64,000 bases of DNA from Amphibalanus amphitrite (taxonomy: Eukaryota > Arthropoda > Thecostraca > Balanomorpha > Balanidae): contig NW_024881713.1 in assembly GCF_019059575.1 (NCBI RefSeq), positions 310,001 through 374,000 of the forward strand, in the 5' to 3' direction. The notes under the pieces were generated by a model. The model saw nothing but the letters and a program-made list of their open reading frames with translations, was not told where the DNA came from and did no database searches. Position numbers and translations under genes: made by a program. Positions 11,778 to 22,621 of this stretch are shown here, piece after piece; position 1 is the stretch's first letter, and every line of letters begins with the position of its first letter.

Positions 11778-12959
11778 CCCGCGCGGGGCTGGGGGGGGGG
11801 GGTAAATTTTACCCCCCCTCGCGAATTTTTGCGATATCTCAAAAACGGCGGCGCGCAGCGCCGCCAAACTTTCAGTACCTTTTCTTACATCAATTTGACA
11901 CGTTCCCTGAAAATTTGAGCGAAATCCGTCGGAAAATTTTTGAGAAATTGACGTTTTAGTGACGTCATGTTCGCCATTTTCGCCTCAAAAACGGCAAAAG
12001 TTCAAACGCCGCTAACATCTTCATTTTTAAAGGAATCAAGACGTAACAAAAAAGTTTATACGTAATTTTACTTTGTCTATCAAATGGCTATCTCGGATTT
12101 TTGAAAATTTTGGATTTTGGCCTAAATTTTTTCAAAAAACTGAATTTTTTGGGAAAATCATTATAAAATCCAAAATTTTGAGTCTATCGAAAAAACCGGA
12201 ATATATGTCAGAGAAGTGGTCTATGTGCACCTACATACCAAATTTTAGAAGAATCAGTTCAAAAATGTGGGAGTTATTCAAAATTTTATGACGTCACGAC
12301 ACACAAAATTTTTGAAAAATGACTTTTTTGGAAGTTCTAGACCTCGTACGGAAACAAAAATAGCACCATTCGATTCGCCGTGAAAAACTGCATCAGAGAG
12401 ACACCTTTTTAGGCCTTAACAACCAACTTCAAAATTTGACCTCACTTGACCTGACCTTGACCTGACCTCGACCTGAAATTCATCCAGAGGTGGTCCATAT
12501 CACTTATTGAGTGTGCCTATTGAATTCTATGAGTAAAATGACCCATAAAACATGTGTCGCACATGCCCTTTTCTATATTTTGTTTTTTGGTGACCTGACC
12601 TGACCTGACCTGACCTTGACCTTGACCTCTGAATGATATTGTATGCAACGAATATTGTCTTGGTAGCCTAAGAACACGTTTTGGGCGATCAGTCTCAGTC
12701 CATGACTCCATTCTTCGGCAACTACGGTGCAAGGCCGATACTGTAGAAACTTGCAATTTGTACCCTTGACCTGACCTTGACCTTGACCTCAAACTTTAAA
12801 TTAAGTACATGTTTTTAGTAGTTCGTGATGAGAGCTTTCGATTGGCGTTTGAATTTTCCAAATCGGACCATTAGTTTGGGAGATAACAGGGGGGGGGGGT
12901 AAAATTTACCCCCCCCCCCAGCCCCGCGCGTTCGGCTGGAGACCCCAGCCCCGCGCGGG
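11778..12959. mobile_element. piggyBac-like MITE (TTAA), nested in the 150-bp repeat
   Basis: TTAA at 11774-11777 and 12960-12963. Ends are cccgcgcggggctgggg and its inverse, each followed by a G-run/C-run. The interior is AT-rich non-coding sequence with many TGACCT motifs. The flanks join exactly to the empty-site sequence ccagtcgattaagcgtatgc, proving TTAA duplication. Confidence 0.9.
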
Positions 12960-12963
12960 TTAA

Positions 12964-13690
12964 GCGTATGCGATTTCATCAGCCGTTTTGAATATGGTGA
13001 CCTCAGGTGACCTCGGTGACCTCAAAAGTTCAAAATTACGTTTTCGCCTTTTGCAGCCATTCTAGGTATAGGTAATTCAGGAACTACTGGGACGATCGTG
13101 ACGAAAACAACACCAGTCGAATCAGCGTAAGTGCGATTTCATGTGCCGTCTCGAATACGGTGACCTCAGGTGACCTGCCATAGGCCACAACGGTCATGTG
13201 ACCCCCAAGGTCACCAAGGTCACCTGAGGTCACCATTTTCGAAACAGCTGATGAAATTGCATACGCTGATTCGACTGGTGGTCTTTTCGTCGCAATCAGC
13301 CCAGTAGTTCCTGAGGTATAAAGTGGCTGCCATAGGCCACAACGGTCATGTGACCTCCCAAGTTCACCAAGGTCACCTGAGGTCACTATGTATATTCGAA
13401 ACGGCTGATGAAATTGCATACGCTGATTCGACTGGTGGTCTTTTTTTGTCGCGATCGGCCCAGTAGTTCCTGAGTTATAGAATGGCTGCAATAGGCGAAA
13501 ACGTAAAGCTGACCTTTTAAGGTCACCGAGGTCACATGAGGTCACCAAATTCGAAACACATGATGAAATCGCATACGCTGATTCGACTGGTCTTGTTTTC
13601 GTCGTGATTGACCCAGTAGTTCCTGAGTTATAGAATGGCTGCAATAGGCAAAAACGTAACGTTGACCTTTTGAGGTCACAGAGGATGCCA
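12964..13690. repeat. About 150-bp tandem repeat, right part with orientation switch
   Basis: The first unit is in plus orientation. From about 13,175 (ccataggccacaacggtcat) the units are reverse-complemented, making a head-to-head junction. Confidence 0.8.
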
Positions 13691-13736
13691 AGCTATTGCT
13701 TCTAAGTTCTAAATGATGTCGTAGGAACTTGGTAAG

Positions 13737-13897
13737 AACATAGGAGGTCCCAAAAAGTAAACAAAAGTAAAATTCTAATATCTTTGAAGCCAGTGATTAT
13801 TTTTCAGTGAAATTTAATATACCTATATTTATTTTTTATCTTTCTGAACCGAAAGGTCACTTCTATGCTAGTTTGTTAACTTTCTGGCCCCTTTAAT
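13737..13897. repeat. Fragment of the 7.27-kb MITE family
   Basis: It shares cccaaaaagtaaacaaaagt and the following 130 bases with 7585-7735, without a recognisable left end. Confidence 0.6.
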
Positions 13898-14053
13898 TCT
13901 TGGAATTATGTTGAAGCTTCGTGCATTTTTTTAGATTCTGGAGCTGGTCATTGGGGTCTTTGAACCCTTGATCGCCGAAATAGTATATAACAGGATAACG
14001 TAAGACATTCGAAATGACAGCCATTCAGGTGCGTCAGACTTGACGGTACTTAC

Positions 14054-14420
14054 AAATTTTTACGCATCGCTCGAACCGGTGCGGCGGAGCTGAACTGGTC
14101 TCCTGCACCGGTGCGGCGGCGCTGAACTTCTCCTGCACCGCGGCGGCATTCCGTGAAAACTGGCTCGACGCGGCGCTTCCAGACCGGTGCTCCGGTGGCT
14201 TCGGAGGGCCCTCTGCGGAACTGCCGAGCACTGTGAGGCAGCCGTTCGCGGCCTCGCTCAGAGTCACGCGGACACCGCAGAACCGGTATACGGACTGCTT
14301 AGTTTCGGCTCGGACGGTCCACGAACGGCACGACCTGTCCACAAACGCCACGGCCGGCCGGCTGGACGGCTCGTCGCGAGTCCAATTGCTCGGACGGCAG
14401 GCTATTTCACAACATGGCAA
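14054..14420 (-). other. Candidate 5' UTR exon and promoter region of SWEET
   Basis: A GC-rich island ends on the minus strand with a strong donor (aaattt then gtaagtacc, junction 14054/14053). The SWEET initiator exon has its own upstream acceptor at about 5959, so this is the nearest upstream donor that fits. It stays open in one frame but has no conserved motif. Joining is an inference without transcript data. Confidence 0.3.
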
Positions 14421-14489
14421 GTAAACAATTACAATATGTGTGTGCACATATAATGTAGGTGGACGCATATAATGTCCTGGACTGCCGAC

Positions 14490-14682
14490 GCCGGAATGCT
14501 GACCGGAGCCGGACTGGACTGCTGTCTGGAGCCGGACCGGACTGCTGACACCGTACTGCTGACCGGACTGGACTGCTGTCTGGAGCCGGACCGGACTGCT
14601 GACACTGTACTGCTGACCGGACTGCTGACCGGACTGGACTGCTGTCTGGAGCCGGACTGGACTGCTGACTGACGGCGGACCA
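14490..14682. repeat. Tandem repeat gactgctgtctggagccgga
   Basis: Three to four units of about 55 bp built from ggactgctgac and ctgtctggagccggac blocks. It gives long frames on both strands (serine/glutamine-rich on minus), which are not considered genes. Confidence 0.8.
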
Positions 14683-15119
14683 AACGTCGAGGGTACGGAC
14701 CGGTCGGAAGAGGTGATGACTGTTATTTTGCCCAGCACTAGCACAGCGCCAAGCGTCCAGCCGGCATCTTTTTTATTATTCATTTTTGTCATAAAACCAG
14801 AGGGCATAATTTATTTTTCAATGTGATTCTGTAATGCAGAAGACTTGAGATTGGAGGTCGTGCAGCAAAAACTGCTAGTTTATTTTTTTCACTATAGTTA
14901 GTGCAATGAATGGAACCAATGGATAAGGTTCGAGCTTTAACAGTCACTTGCTCGGGACTCAATGCCTGCATTTAGTAGACTATCTTTAGCTTGTTAAAGC
15001 CGTCAGCGCATGACTAGCCGGAGTTTACTGGTACAATGGAGCATTAGCAGTACATCGCGCTAAGTCTACAGTTTGCAGAAAACCGGGACCTCGCCGGGCA
15101 CCAGCTCGCTGACACAATT

Positions 15120-15296
15120 TCCAACCAGCACTCCGGGTTTCGCGGCTCGAGCTGAAAGTCTCGTTTGTCTGTTGGACGCCCTCGTGCAGTCTCTATCCTG
15201 TGCCGCTCGAGTCCTGGCCGAAGTGTGCTGTTCAGTGCGCATTTAGTTCAGAGAGGGGAGCGCAGTGTCCTGAAGTCCACTTCAGTCGAGCCACAG
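15120..15296 (+). other. Candidate plus-strand 5' UTR exon
   Basis: An initiator-like gttcagtgcgc lies at about 15229, and the segment ends gagccacag followed by gtaaag (junction 15296/15297). It is divergent from the minus-strand candidate exon at 14.05 kb. No coding frame. It might serve the small plus-strand gene at 20.8 kb. Confidence 0.25.
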
Positions 15297-15669
15297 GTAA
15301 AGGAGCTGTTTGGTAATTGTAGCTAGTTGACGTGCCGCAAAACATCTTACATCCGTGCTAATTAGCTTATTGTTTTTACTGCCGACCTATGTATATGCTC
15401 ACAAGCCCACATCAACGTATTTCAGTTCTCTGTCCAATTAGCGTTTCTTGTGTGTCAAGTCAAACATCCCCGTTTTCGTTCAGCTGCCCAGTGTGTGCAG
15501 CGCACACTGCAATGGGAAAGAATAGTCACCGAGAGTAGGTGTAGCATGAGATGCAAATAATCTGAGATCCGATACGTATCATAACGTTCCACTTGTTGCG
15601 ATCAGTGTCCTTTTTGTTATCCAGTTCGTGATTTATTACCGCTAATTTGCATGCCTTCTTAGGCGTTAA

Positions 15670-16688
15670 CCCTCGCCGGCCGAGGGGGGGGCGGGTGCCG
15701 CCCCCCCCATAGGGTTTTTTCGCGATAGCTCCAAACACGCTGGCGATAGAGAGCTGAAACTTGGCATACCTGACCTTTGATTCAAGCCGGATCTTTTGAT
15801 ACCAATCGCATTTTCGGGTCAGGTCAGGTCACTGACCTATGACGTCATAAATGAACCTCTGCATGGTCTTCAGATGTCGCAACTTCGCAACGCCCTCACT
15901 GCCAGAGGAGCTTTCACAGGGGAAGGAAACTTGCAGGGTCTAATATCCATTACGAGTCTCACAACTTGTATATCTCGGATTTTTCCTAACGGTCATATGA
16001 GGTCAGGTCATTTCCGTGACCTCTATAAGTTAATGGGGAAAAATGAAAACTGCTATTCTGGCGCCGGGAACGATCTCCAACTATCTCAAGCTAACAGAAC
16101 CGTGATTTGGTGCACTCCTTGCAAGGTTAGATGCGTCACTTTTGCAATGTTGACCTTGCGTGACGTCATTTATGACGTCATTAAGGTCATATTCGTTTTT
16201 CGTCAATAACTCCCGATCAAATTAAGCTAGCGAGTCGGGAAGGCCACCAATGGACTCAGGAAGACCTGCCGAATCGAATGATATGCGACCTGTTTTACTT
16301 CGACCAATTTCGTGACCTGGGGGTGCTGACCTGACCGTGACCTGAGGTCAACACCCTAAGTTGACCTCACCCAAATAAAAAGTATATCATTCGACGCGCC
16401 TGAGCGAGGCAAACACGATGCTGCCAAAACCGCGGCTCTGCGGCCGTTTTTTGCGGCGTTATTCACCAAAAACGGAACCATACCTTGGGCCACTTGACCT
16501 GACCTCAGAGGTCACCGGTTGACCTAGGAGCTTAAAATCGGGTATCAATCTCTGCGTCTCGTAACGGCGCACACGCTCGTTTTTTCGCGACGCGCTAGCT
16601 CCACCAGGGGCGAAACGGCGAGGGGGGGGGTTGTACCAGCCCATCCTTGGCCGGCGCGTATGTAGAAAACCAATAGGTCCGGCGAGGA
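15670..16688 (+). mobile_element. TTAA MITE, subfamily A, full length
   Basis: TTAA at 15666-15669 and 16689-16692. Left end ccctcgccggccgaggggg, right end ccggcgagga. Long G/C runs lie just inside each end. The interior has palindromic tgacgtcat blocks and many AGGTCA half-sites. A reverse-complement full-length copy sits at 50425-51454 and a chimeric copy at 37310. Confidence 0.9.
15826..15838. promoter_or_regulatory. Perfect AGGTCA-n-TGACCT inverted repeat (IR-1)
   Basis: aggtcactgacct is the consensus site for EcR/USP-type nuclear receptor dimers. Identical-class perfect sites occur at 35863-35875, 37470-37482, 39044-39056, 43634-43646, 47130-47142 and 63133-63145, all inside TTAA MITEs. 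Binding is inferred from the motif only. Confidence 0.6.
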
Positions 16689-17524
16689 TTAACAGTTTCG
16701 ATAGGTACCTAATGAACATGAACGTAATAAAATGCGTCACTAAGAGCTAATCAGTGTCTGGTGTTCTAATTATGAACGTGAGTAATCATCTTTTTATCTA
16801 TACCAGTGTCATATATGCAGTTGTTGTGATGTAAACACACCCCTGACTGACTGCAATTGTAGGTAGGTATTGTTCTGTACTGTATTTACTTAGGCCATTC
16901 TGTTATGCCATTCATTCTGAGCGAGGAGCGTCCAATGTTGAATTAGTGCGGAAACGTGCATAAGAAAGTAAATGCGCGTTACAATTTTTAAACAGGCTCT
17001 GTATTGTGTTTCATATCCAAATTCCTTTGCATTGTATCCTTACTTTGCTCATTTATATGAGGTGAGTGTTTCAACACAATATCTGGCCACATAATCAGCA
17101 GACTAGCTATCAGTGAAAATTCCTGACCTCTTTCACCAGAGGTCAGTGAAAACCGGGGAACTCACCAAGCGCTGCCTGAATCGGCTCCAAATATGGCGCA
17201 GTGCGTCAGTTCCTGGCACACTGTAAACCAAATTGACAAGTCTTGTGTAATATAACCAATCATCTCTTAGTATGTTTACCAACTGATACTTTTTAAACAA
17301 GCCGTTGTCTGGTGCATTGCTTGTTAGGTGATAACTACGAGTCAATAGTTACTATGCACACCAACTTCTCAGTATCCAGACCAACTCTACATTTGTTTCA
17401 ACGTTTGTTTCTTAACCAGTTTTGGAAACTTGTTGCCGCATGGTTATTTAACCGGCGCCTAACTTGTACTGGTCAGCTGGTCAGCATACACATGGTCAGC
17501 TGCGCCTGACGTCAGACTTAACGG

Positions 17525-17768
17525 ACCAATCAGCGGTCGCCGCCGGCCGTTAGCGGGCCCCGGCGCGGCGGTTTCGAACCAGCAGTTGTCGCGCGGCCGC
17601 CGTGCAGCCTGGAGCAGCGACGAGGGCTGTTCCAGCATTTGTGCAGTAAAAAGTGAAATCTGTGAACTGTGGTGTTCGTGCTGTGAGTGAGGCCCCCTCT
17701 GGCCTGCGGGACGCACTAATCGTGTCTATACCCGCGGTCGGACGCCTCCCTTCCCCTGCGCGCGCAAT
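17525..17768 (+). other. Candidate promoter and 5' UTR exon
   Basis: A CCAAT box (accaatcag) is followed by GC-rich sequence ending cgcgcaat then gtaagtggg (junction 17768/17769). There is no long frame. It is positioned to be the first exon of the small plus-strand gene at 20.8 kb, whose start codon lies just after an acceptor. An alternative reading is a CpG-rich regulatory island. Confidence 0.35.
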
Positions 17769-18034
17769 GTAAGTGGGCCAGACCTGTGCATGCACATGTG
17801 AGCAGATGTTTTGCAGTCGGTGTTTTTTTATATATAAATACATTTATTTGCCTTTAATTCAACTCTTTGTATTTTTAACTTAACTGATGGACATTTATGG
17901 GCTGTAAAAGCTAATCTGGTTGGCGATCATGATTTATTCGAATTATCTGCGTGATCGTGCAACTGCCATGATTGTTATGGTCAATGTTCAGGAAATATTC
18001 GTCATACGGGCATGCGATACTTCTGGCTTGATGC

Positions 18035-19795
18035 CAGGGGCGGATCCAAGGAGGGGGGGGGGGTCACATGGGTCATGCCCCCCCCCCTTGAGGCCCGGGG
18101 GCCCAAAGACCTTCCAGGGGCACCACCGGCCTATCAGGGGTATCACAGTCCTGACAGGGGCACCACAGGACCGCCAGGGGCACCACAGGCCTAGCAGGGA
18201 CACCACGGGCCTGGTGCCCCTGGGCCCTGACAGGACTGTAACGCCCCTGACAAGCCTGAAGTGTCCCCGGCAGGCACGTGGTGCCCCTGACAGGCCTGAG
18301 GCGCCCCTGCAAGGCCGGTGGTGCCCCTGGCAGGCCTGTGGTGTCCATGGCAGGCCTGTGGTGCCCTTGCTAGGCCTCTGGTGCCCCTGACAGGCTTGTA
18401 ATGCCCCTGGAAGGACTGTGGTGCCCCTGGGCCCTGACAAGCCTGAGGTGCCCCTGACAGGCCAGAGGTGCCCTTGCTAGGCCTGTGGTGCCCCTGACAG
18501 GCCTCTGGTGCCCCTGACAGGCTTGCGGTGCCCTTGGAAGGACTGTGGTGTCCCTGGGCCCTGACAAGCCTGAGGTGCCCCTGACAGGCCCGTGGTGCCC
18601 TTGTTAGGCCTGTGGTGCCCCTGGCAGGCCTCTGGTGCCCTTGCTAGGCCGCTGGTGCCCCTGGCAGGCCTCTGGTGCCCTTGCTAGGCCGCTGGTGCCC
18701 CTGGCAGGCCTCTGGTGCCCCTGCGCCCGGAGAGGACTGGTGCCCCTGAAAAGTCTGAAGTGCCCCTCGGCAGGCCCGTCGTGCCCCTGACAGGCCCAAG
18801 GTGCCCCTGCGAGGCCGGCGGTGCCCCTGGCAGGCCTCTGGTGCCCCTGGCAGGTCTGTGGTGCCCCTGGCAGGTCTGTGGCGCCCCTGGCAGACCTGTG
18901 TTGACTGGTGCCCCTGCTAGGTCGCTGGTGCCCCTCACAGACCTGTGGTGCCGCTGGGCATTGACAAGCCTGAGATGCCTGGCTATGACAGGCTCGTGGT
19001 GCCCCTGATAGACCAGTGGTGCCCTTGCTAGGCCTGTAGTGCCCCTGGCAGGCCTCTGGTGCCCCTGCTACCCCTGCGCCCTGAGAGGACTATGGTGCCC
19101 CTGAAAAGCCTGAAGTGCCTCTCGACAGGCCCGTGGTGCCCCTGGGCCCTGACAGGCCCAAGCTACCCCTGCGAGGTCGGTGGTGCTCCTGGCAGGCCTC
19201 TGGTGCCCCTGGCAGGTCTGTGGTGCCCCTGGCAGGCCTGTGTTGACTGGTGCCCCTGCTAGGCCGCTGGTGCCCCTCACAGGCCTGCGGTGCCCCTGAC
19301 AGGCCTGTCGTGTATACTTGCTAGACCTGTGGTGCCCCTGCTTCCTGGCAGGCCTGTGGTGCCCCTGGCGGGCCTGTGGCGCCCCTACAAGGCCGTAGGT
19401 GCCCCTGACAGGTTTGTGGTGTCCCTGGAAGGACTTTGGTGCCCCTGACAAGCCTGAAGTGTCAAGGACAGACCCTTTAGACGCCAGGGTCAAGTTCGTC
19501 GGACTGACAACGATTTGCTTACCTGATAAAGTCCCTGGTAAGTACTCATTACTCAGCGTCCACAACATATATACACATAGCACATTCATATATACTTGCT
19601 TACAATTGGTAAATGTGGTTGTGGCTAAGAGGTAAGATACTGACTAAAAATAAAAAATAAAAATAAAAAACTGAAAATGGGGGCACCACCAAAATGAAGT
19701 GGACGAAATCCGTTGAGTTTTTAATTTTGGGTATAGGTAGGGGCACCATTTCGATTCATGACCCTCCCCTTGGAGTTTTCCTGGATCCGCCCCTG
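18035..19795. mobile_element. hAT-type non-autonomous transposon carrying a minisatellite
   Basis: Ends caggggcggatcc and ggatccgcccctg are exact inverted repeats, flanked by the 8-bp duplication cttgatgc (18027-18034, 19796-19803). No transposase is encoded. Nearly 80% of the element is the tandem array described in the next entry. Confidence 0.9.
18090..19465. repeat. About 20-bp minisatellite inside the hAT element
   Basis: Roughly 65 copies of ggtgcccctgacaggcctg with variants (gccagg/gctagg, occasional cctgggccctgac insertions). It is the source of many long but meaningless proline/glycine-rich frames. Confidence 0.95.
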
Positions 19796-20133
19796 CTTGA
19801 TGCGGTGCACAAAACACTTCAAAACACTTTGTGCACCACTTCCAGCCAAAAAATAACCTGTCCGTATAGAAAATATTTCCTGAATCAGTATCGTGGCAAT
19901 TGAAAACGAACGCGAATCGTAAGTTCTTAAGGTTATCAACGCATTCAAAGCGATTGTAAGGAAGAACAATTTCGAACAGAGCGTTAGTACACTTACTTGT
20001 TGACAATTTGTAAACTAGCAATGCCCAGGCAAAGGCTAGTTCATCAACAAACCAGGGTTTGGTGAACCGACAAGGAAACGACTATGCCTATCCAGAAGTT
20101 GGTAGGTCCACAAGGCCCAGACTAGTACTCAAC

Positions 20134-20370
20134 AAGGTGACGCCTATGCGAATTGGAACCAAACTTGTAGACAAACTGTTAGTTTGTTGGCCAACAAGCC
20201 TGGGGTTGGTGAATCGACAAGGTATCGACAAGGTGACGCCTATGCGAATTGGAACCAAACTTGTAGACAAGCTGTTAGTTTGTTGGCCAACAAGCCTGGG
20301 ATTGGTGAATCGACAAGGTATCGACAAGGTGACACCTATGCGAATTGGAACCAAACTTGTAACAAGGAGC
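20134..20370. repeat. 96-bp tandem repeat, about 2.5 copies
   Basis: aaggtgacgcctatgcgaat starts units at 20134, 20230 and 20326; a 96-bp period, multiple of three, so frames stay open. Non-coding by context. Confidence 0.85.
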
Positions 20371-20671
20371 CAGCTTGTAGATTTGGTTTACAGTGCATCA
20401 GTAATCCATCGCAGCTGGAAATACCGGCTGATCGCTCGCAAACCTGTTATGTGCTCAAGGCACGAGCGTAAAATTCCACAAGACGCGGAAATGTTCGCTG
20501 TGCGGCGACTGGTGCTCATCTCTTGGCTCATCTGTCCCAATTTGGCGAGCCTTTGTCCATGAGGTCATTTATCCCCCATTATACCCGGGTCACACGCTGC
20601 TTTGTTTGTAGCGTAACCACACGTTGCATCCGGCGTTCATCTGCCCGCTGCACTATCCGTCTCTCTGTCGT

Positions 20672-20800
20672 CAGTTCAGCCATGTCCTGCGCCCCTCTGA
20701 CCACTCTGTCCGCCTCTGTCGTCAGGTCAGCGATGCCCCGCGCCCCTCTGACCTCCCTGTCCGCCTCTATCTCCAGGTCAGCGATGTCCCGCGCCCCGCT
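20672..20800 (+). repeat. 51-bp triplication covering the acceptor and start codon of the small plus-strand gene
   Basis: Three units place ATG at 20682, 20733 and 20784 with the text cag-gtcagcgatg-cccgcgcccc. The period of 51 bp keeps all three ATGs in one frame. Only the third unit leads into the signal peptide. Confidence 0.8.
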
Positions 20801-21041
20801 GGCCGCGGTGCTGGCCGTCTGTCTGCTGGCCTGCTCTGCGGACGGCAGCGAGCCCTGCACAGCCGTCTCCTGCCCGCCGGGCCAGTTCTGTTTCCGCGGC
20901 TCGTGTGTGCCGCTAATGGTGCACGGCCGCTCCAAGCCCCACCCACACCACAGCGGAGCCGGCCCGGCCGCCGCCGCCGCGCCCACACTGCCCCTGCTGC
21001 CGCTGCTGGCCGCCACGCTGCTGGGACGACACCGGGTCTGA
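20784..21041 (+). CDS. Small secreted cysteine-motif protein with GPI-anchor-like tail (gene A)
   Basis: 85 aa. Residues 1-21 form a signal peptide (MSRAPLAAVLAVCLLACSA). Then comes a compact PCTAVSCPPGQFCFRGSC block with cysteine spacing C-x4-C-x5-C-x4-C, a basic/histidine linker, small residues (SGAGP), and a hydrophobic C-terminus (LPLLPLLAATLLG) that resembles a GPI attachment signal. This predicts a cell-surface protein of unknown function. The start is chosen because an acceptor (ctctatctccag, 20776) precedes it by 7 bases. Two upstream in-frame ATGs belong to duplicated copies of the same junction. Gene B on the opposite strand, 1.6 kb away, has the same architecture. The stop codon is part of the first unit of a tandem repeat. 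The family is not recognised; a half-EGF-like fold is possible. Confidence 0.55.
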   Translation: MSRAPLAAVLAVCLLACSADGSEPCTAVSCPPGQFCFRGSCVPLMVHGRSKPHPHHSGAGPAAAAAPTLPLLPLLAATLLGRHRV

Positions 21042-21210
21042 GACAGGGTCTGAGACTGGGTCTGAGACAGGGCCTGAGACAGGGTCTGAGGCAGGGTCTG
21101 AGGCATGGGGTCTGTCGGATGGGCTGAGCTGGACCGGGTCCACCTGCTGTAGGCCGCGACCGGGTCTGAGGCAGGGTCTGAGATAGGGTCTGAGGCGGGG
21201 TCTTACGACT
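21031..21210. repeat. gggtctgagacag repeat beginning at the stop codon of gene A
   Basis: 10-13 bp units cgggtctgaga/cagggtctgagg start with the codon pair GTC TGA that ends gene A and run on as 3' UTR. Related, more diverged units continue to about 21,520. Confidence 0.75.
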
Positions 21211-22621
21211 GCGCTGAGATCAGAGCAGGATGGGCCGTGGGACAAGACATATTCGGCTGGCTGAGCTAAGACCGGACAGGCCGACTGGGTTTGCAAGCTG
21301 GACATTGGATACTGCACGCCGGTCTGAGATTGTGACCGGGTCGGTCGGATGAGCTGAGGGCAATGACAGTCGACCGACTGGACTACGGACTGGAACCGGG
21401 TCTGCCGGCTGCACTGAGGATTGGAACCGGGTCTACAATATGGGCGGCTGAGGACTGGAAATGGGTCAGCCAGCTGGGCTGAGGACTGGGAATGGGTCAG
21501 CCGGCTGGGCTGAGGGGTCCTCCGTGATGGCCAGAGGTGGAGGCAAATGCGGCCTGTGCTCAGAGACATTGTAAACTGTACCTGTTATGTCAGATGTCGG
21601 TATGTGAGATCGTCTGTGATGATTACAAAGTAGCTGTGGTCGTGACTAATGCTCTTCTTGAGCGGTGTTTGTTTTTACAATTTTGTTGACGTTTACTTTC
21701 GCATCGCAATTATTGATAAGTTATAAGAGGTAACCGCTCTCTAAATAAATGTACGATATTAAAAATAATTGTCTGATGCCTGATGCAGCACAAAACACTC
21801 CAGTGACAGCTAGATGCAAAGACATATGTATTGGACCGAAGGACAGAAAACGTGATCGTACTATATGTAACATCAGACAAGAGGGGGCAGATCAAATGTC
21901 CTGATGCGTATATCGGCTCACCACGACGCACACCTTTTGTTTTCTTCTTATTTACCAACTACTCGGATATAAGGTCGGCCTGAATGTTTAACAGTTGTAT
22001 TGTCAAATTTCAAACTTACTTCAATTTGTTCATACACTGATGTATGTAGAACAAAATATTATTCGTCTTGCAAAGAATCGTAGAAAGAAGGTAAAACCAT
22101 GGCGTTAACCCATTCACGAAGTAGCGTAAATTGTTGGCAGTTATCCCCAACATATCACTATTTGCTCATTATCAAAAGGAAAAAAGTTTGCCTTGGATAC
22201 TGTCTTGGATAGCTAAGTCAATGCGCAACCAGCAGGCAAGCTCACCTACATAATATACAGATTCCAATGCATGCTGTGAATAAGGACTTCGAGTACGCCT
22301 ACTGTCTTCGAAAAGGGACGATTGTACAACATAAAATGCCCCATTATATATTCTTTTCAAAACCATCGATAAGTAGAGACTACTACAGGGACAAAGATAA
22401 ATCGTGAAATCAAACGGTGCTCAATCACTAAGACAAATTAAGCTCGCCCACAGAAAACGGACGCCCCTAAAGCACCTCGAACATCCATCAGTCTAACAAG
22501 TCACCCTGTTCTTGCCCTCTCAGTGACCAACAACCAACGGTCCCAACTGCTGCACTGGCTTTCCAGACCCCTGCCTCACATCTCTGTACTCCACATAGAG
22601 GCCTTGCCAACTCTCTGTTCC

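Noticed and set aside
13084-13644. 186-codon frame with repeated FYNSGTTGPIATK
   Set aside because: Translation of the 150-bp satellite; the frame is lost in other units.
14034-14807. 257-codon minus-strand open frame
   Set aside because: Half of it is a tandem repeat (SSPVRLQTAVQSGQQ) and the rest has no domain; only its end, as a possible UTR exon, was kept.
18000-19590. Several 80-170 codon frames on both strands
   Set aside because: They are translations of the 20-bp minisatellite in the hAT element.
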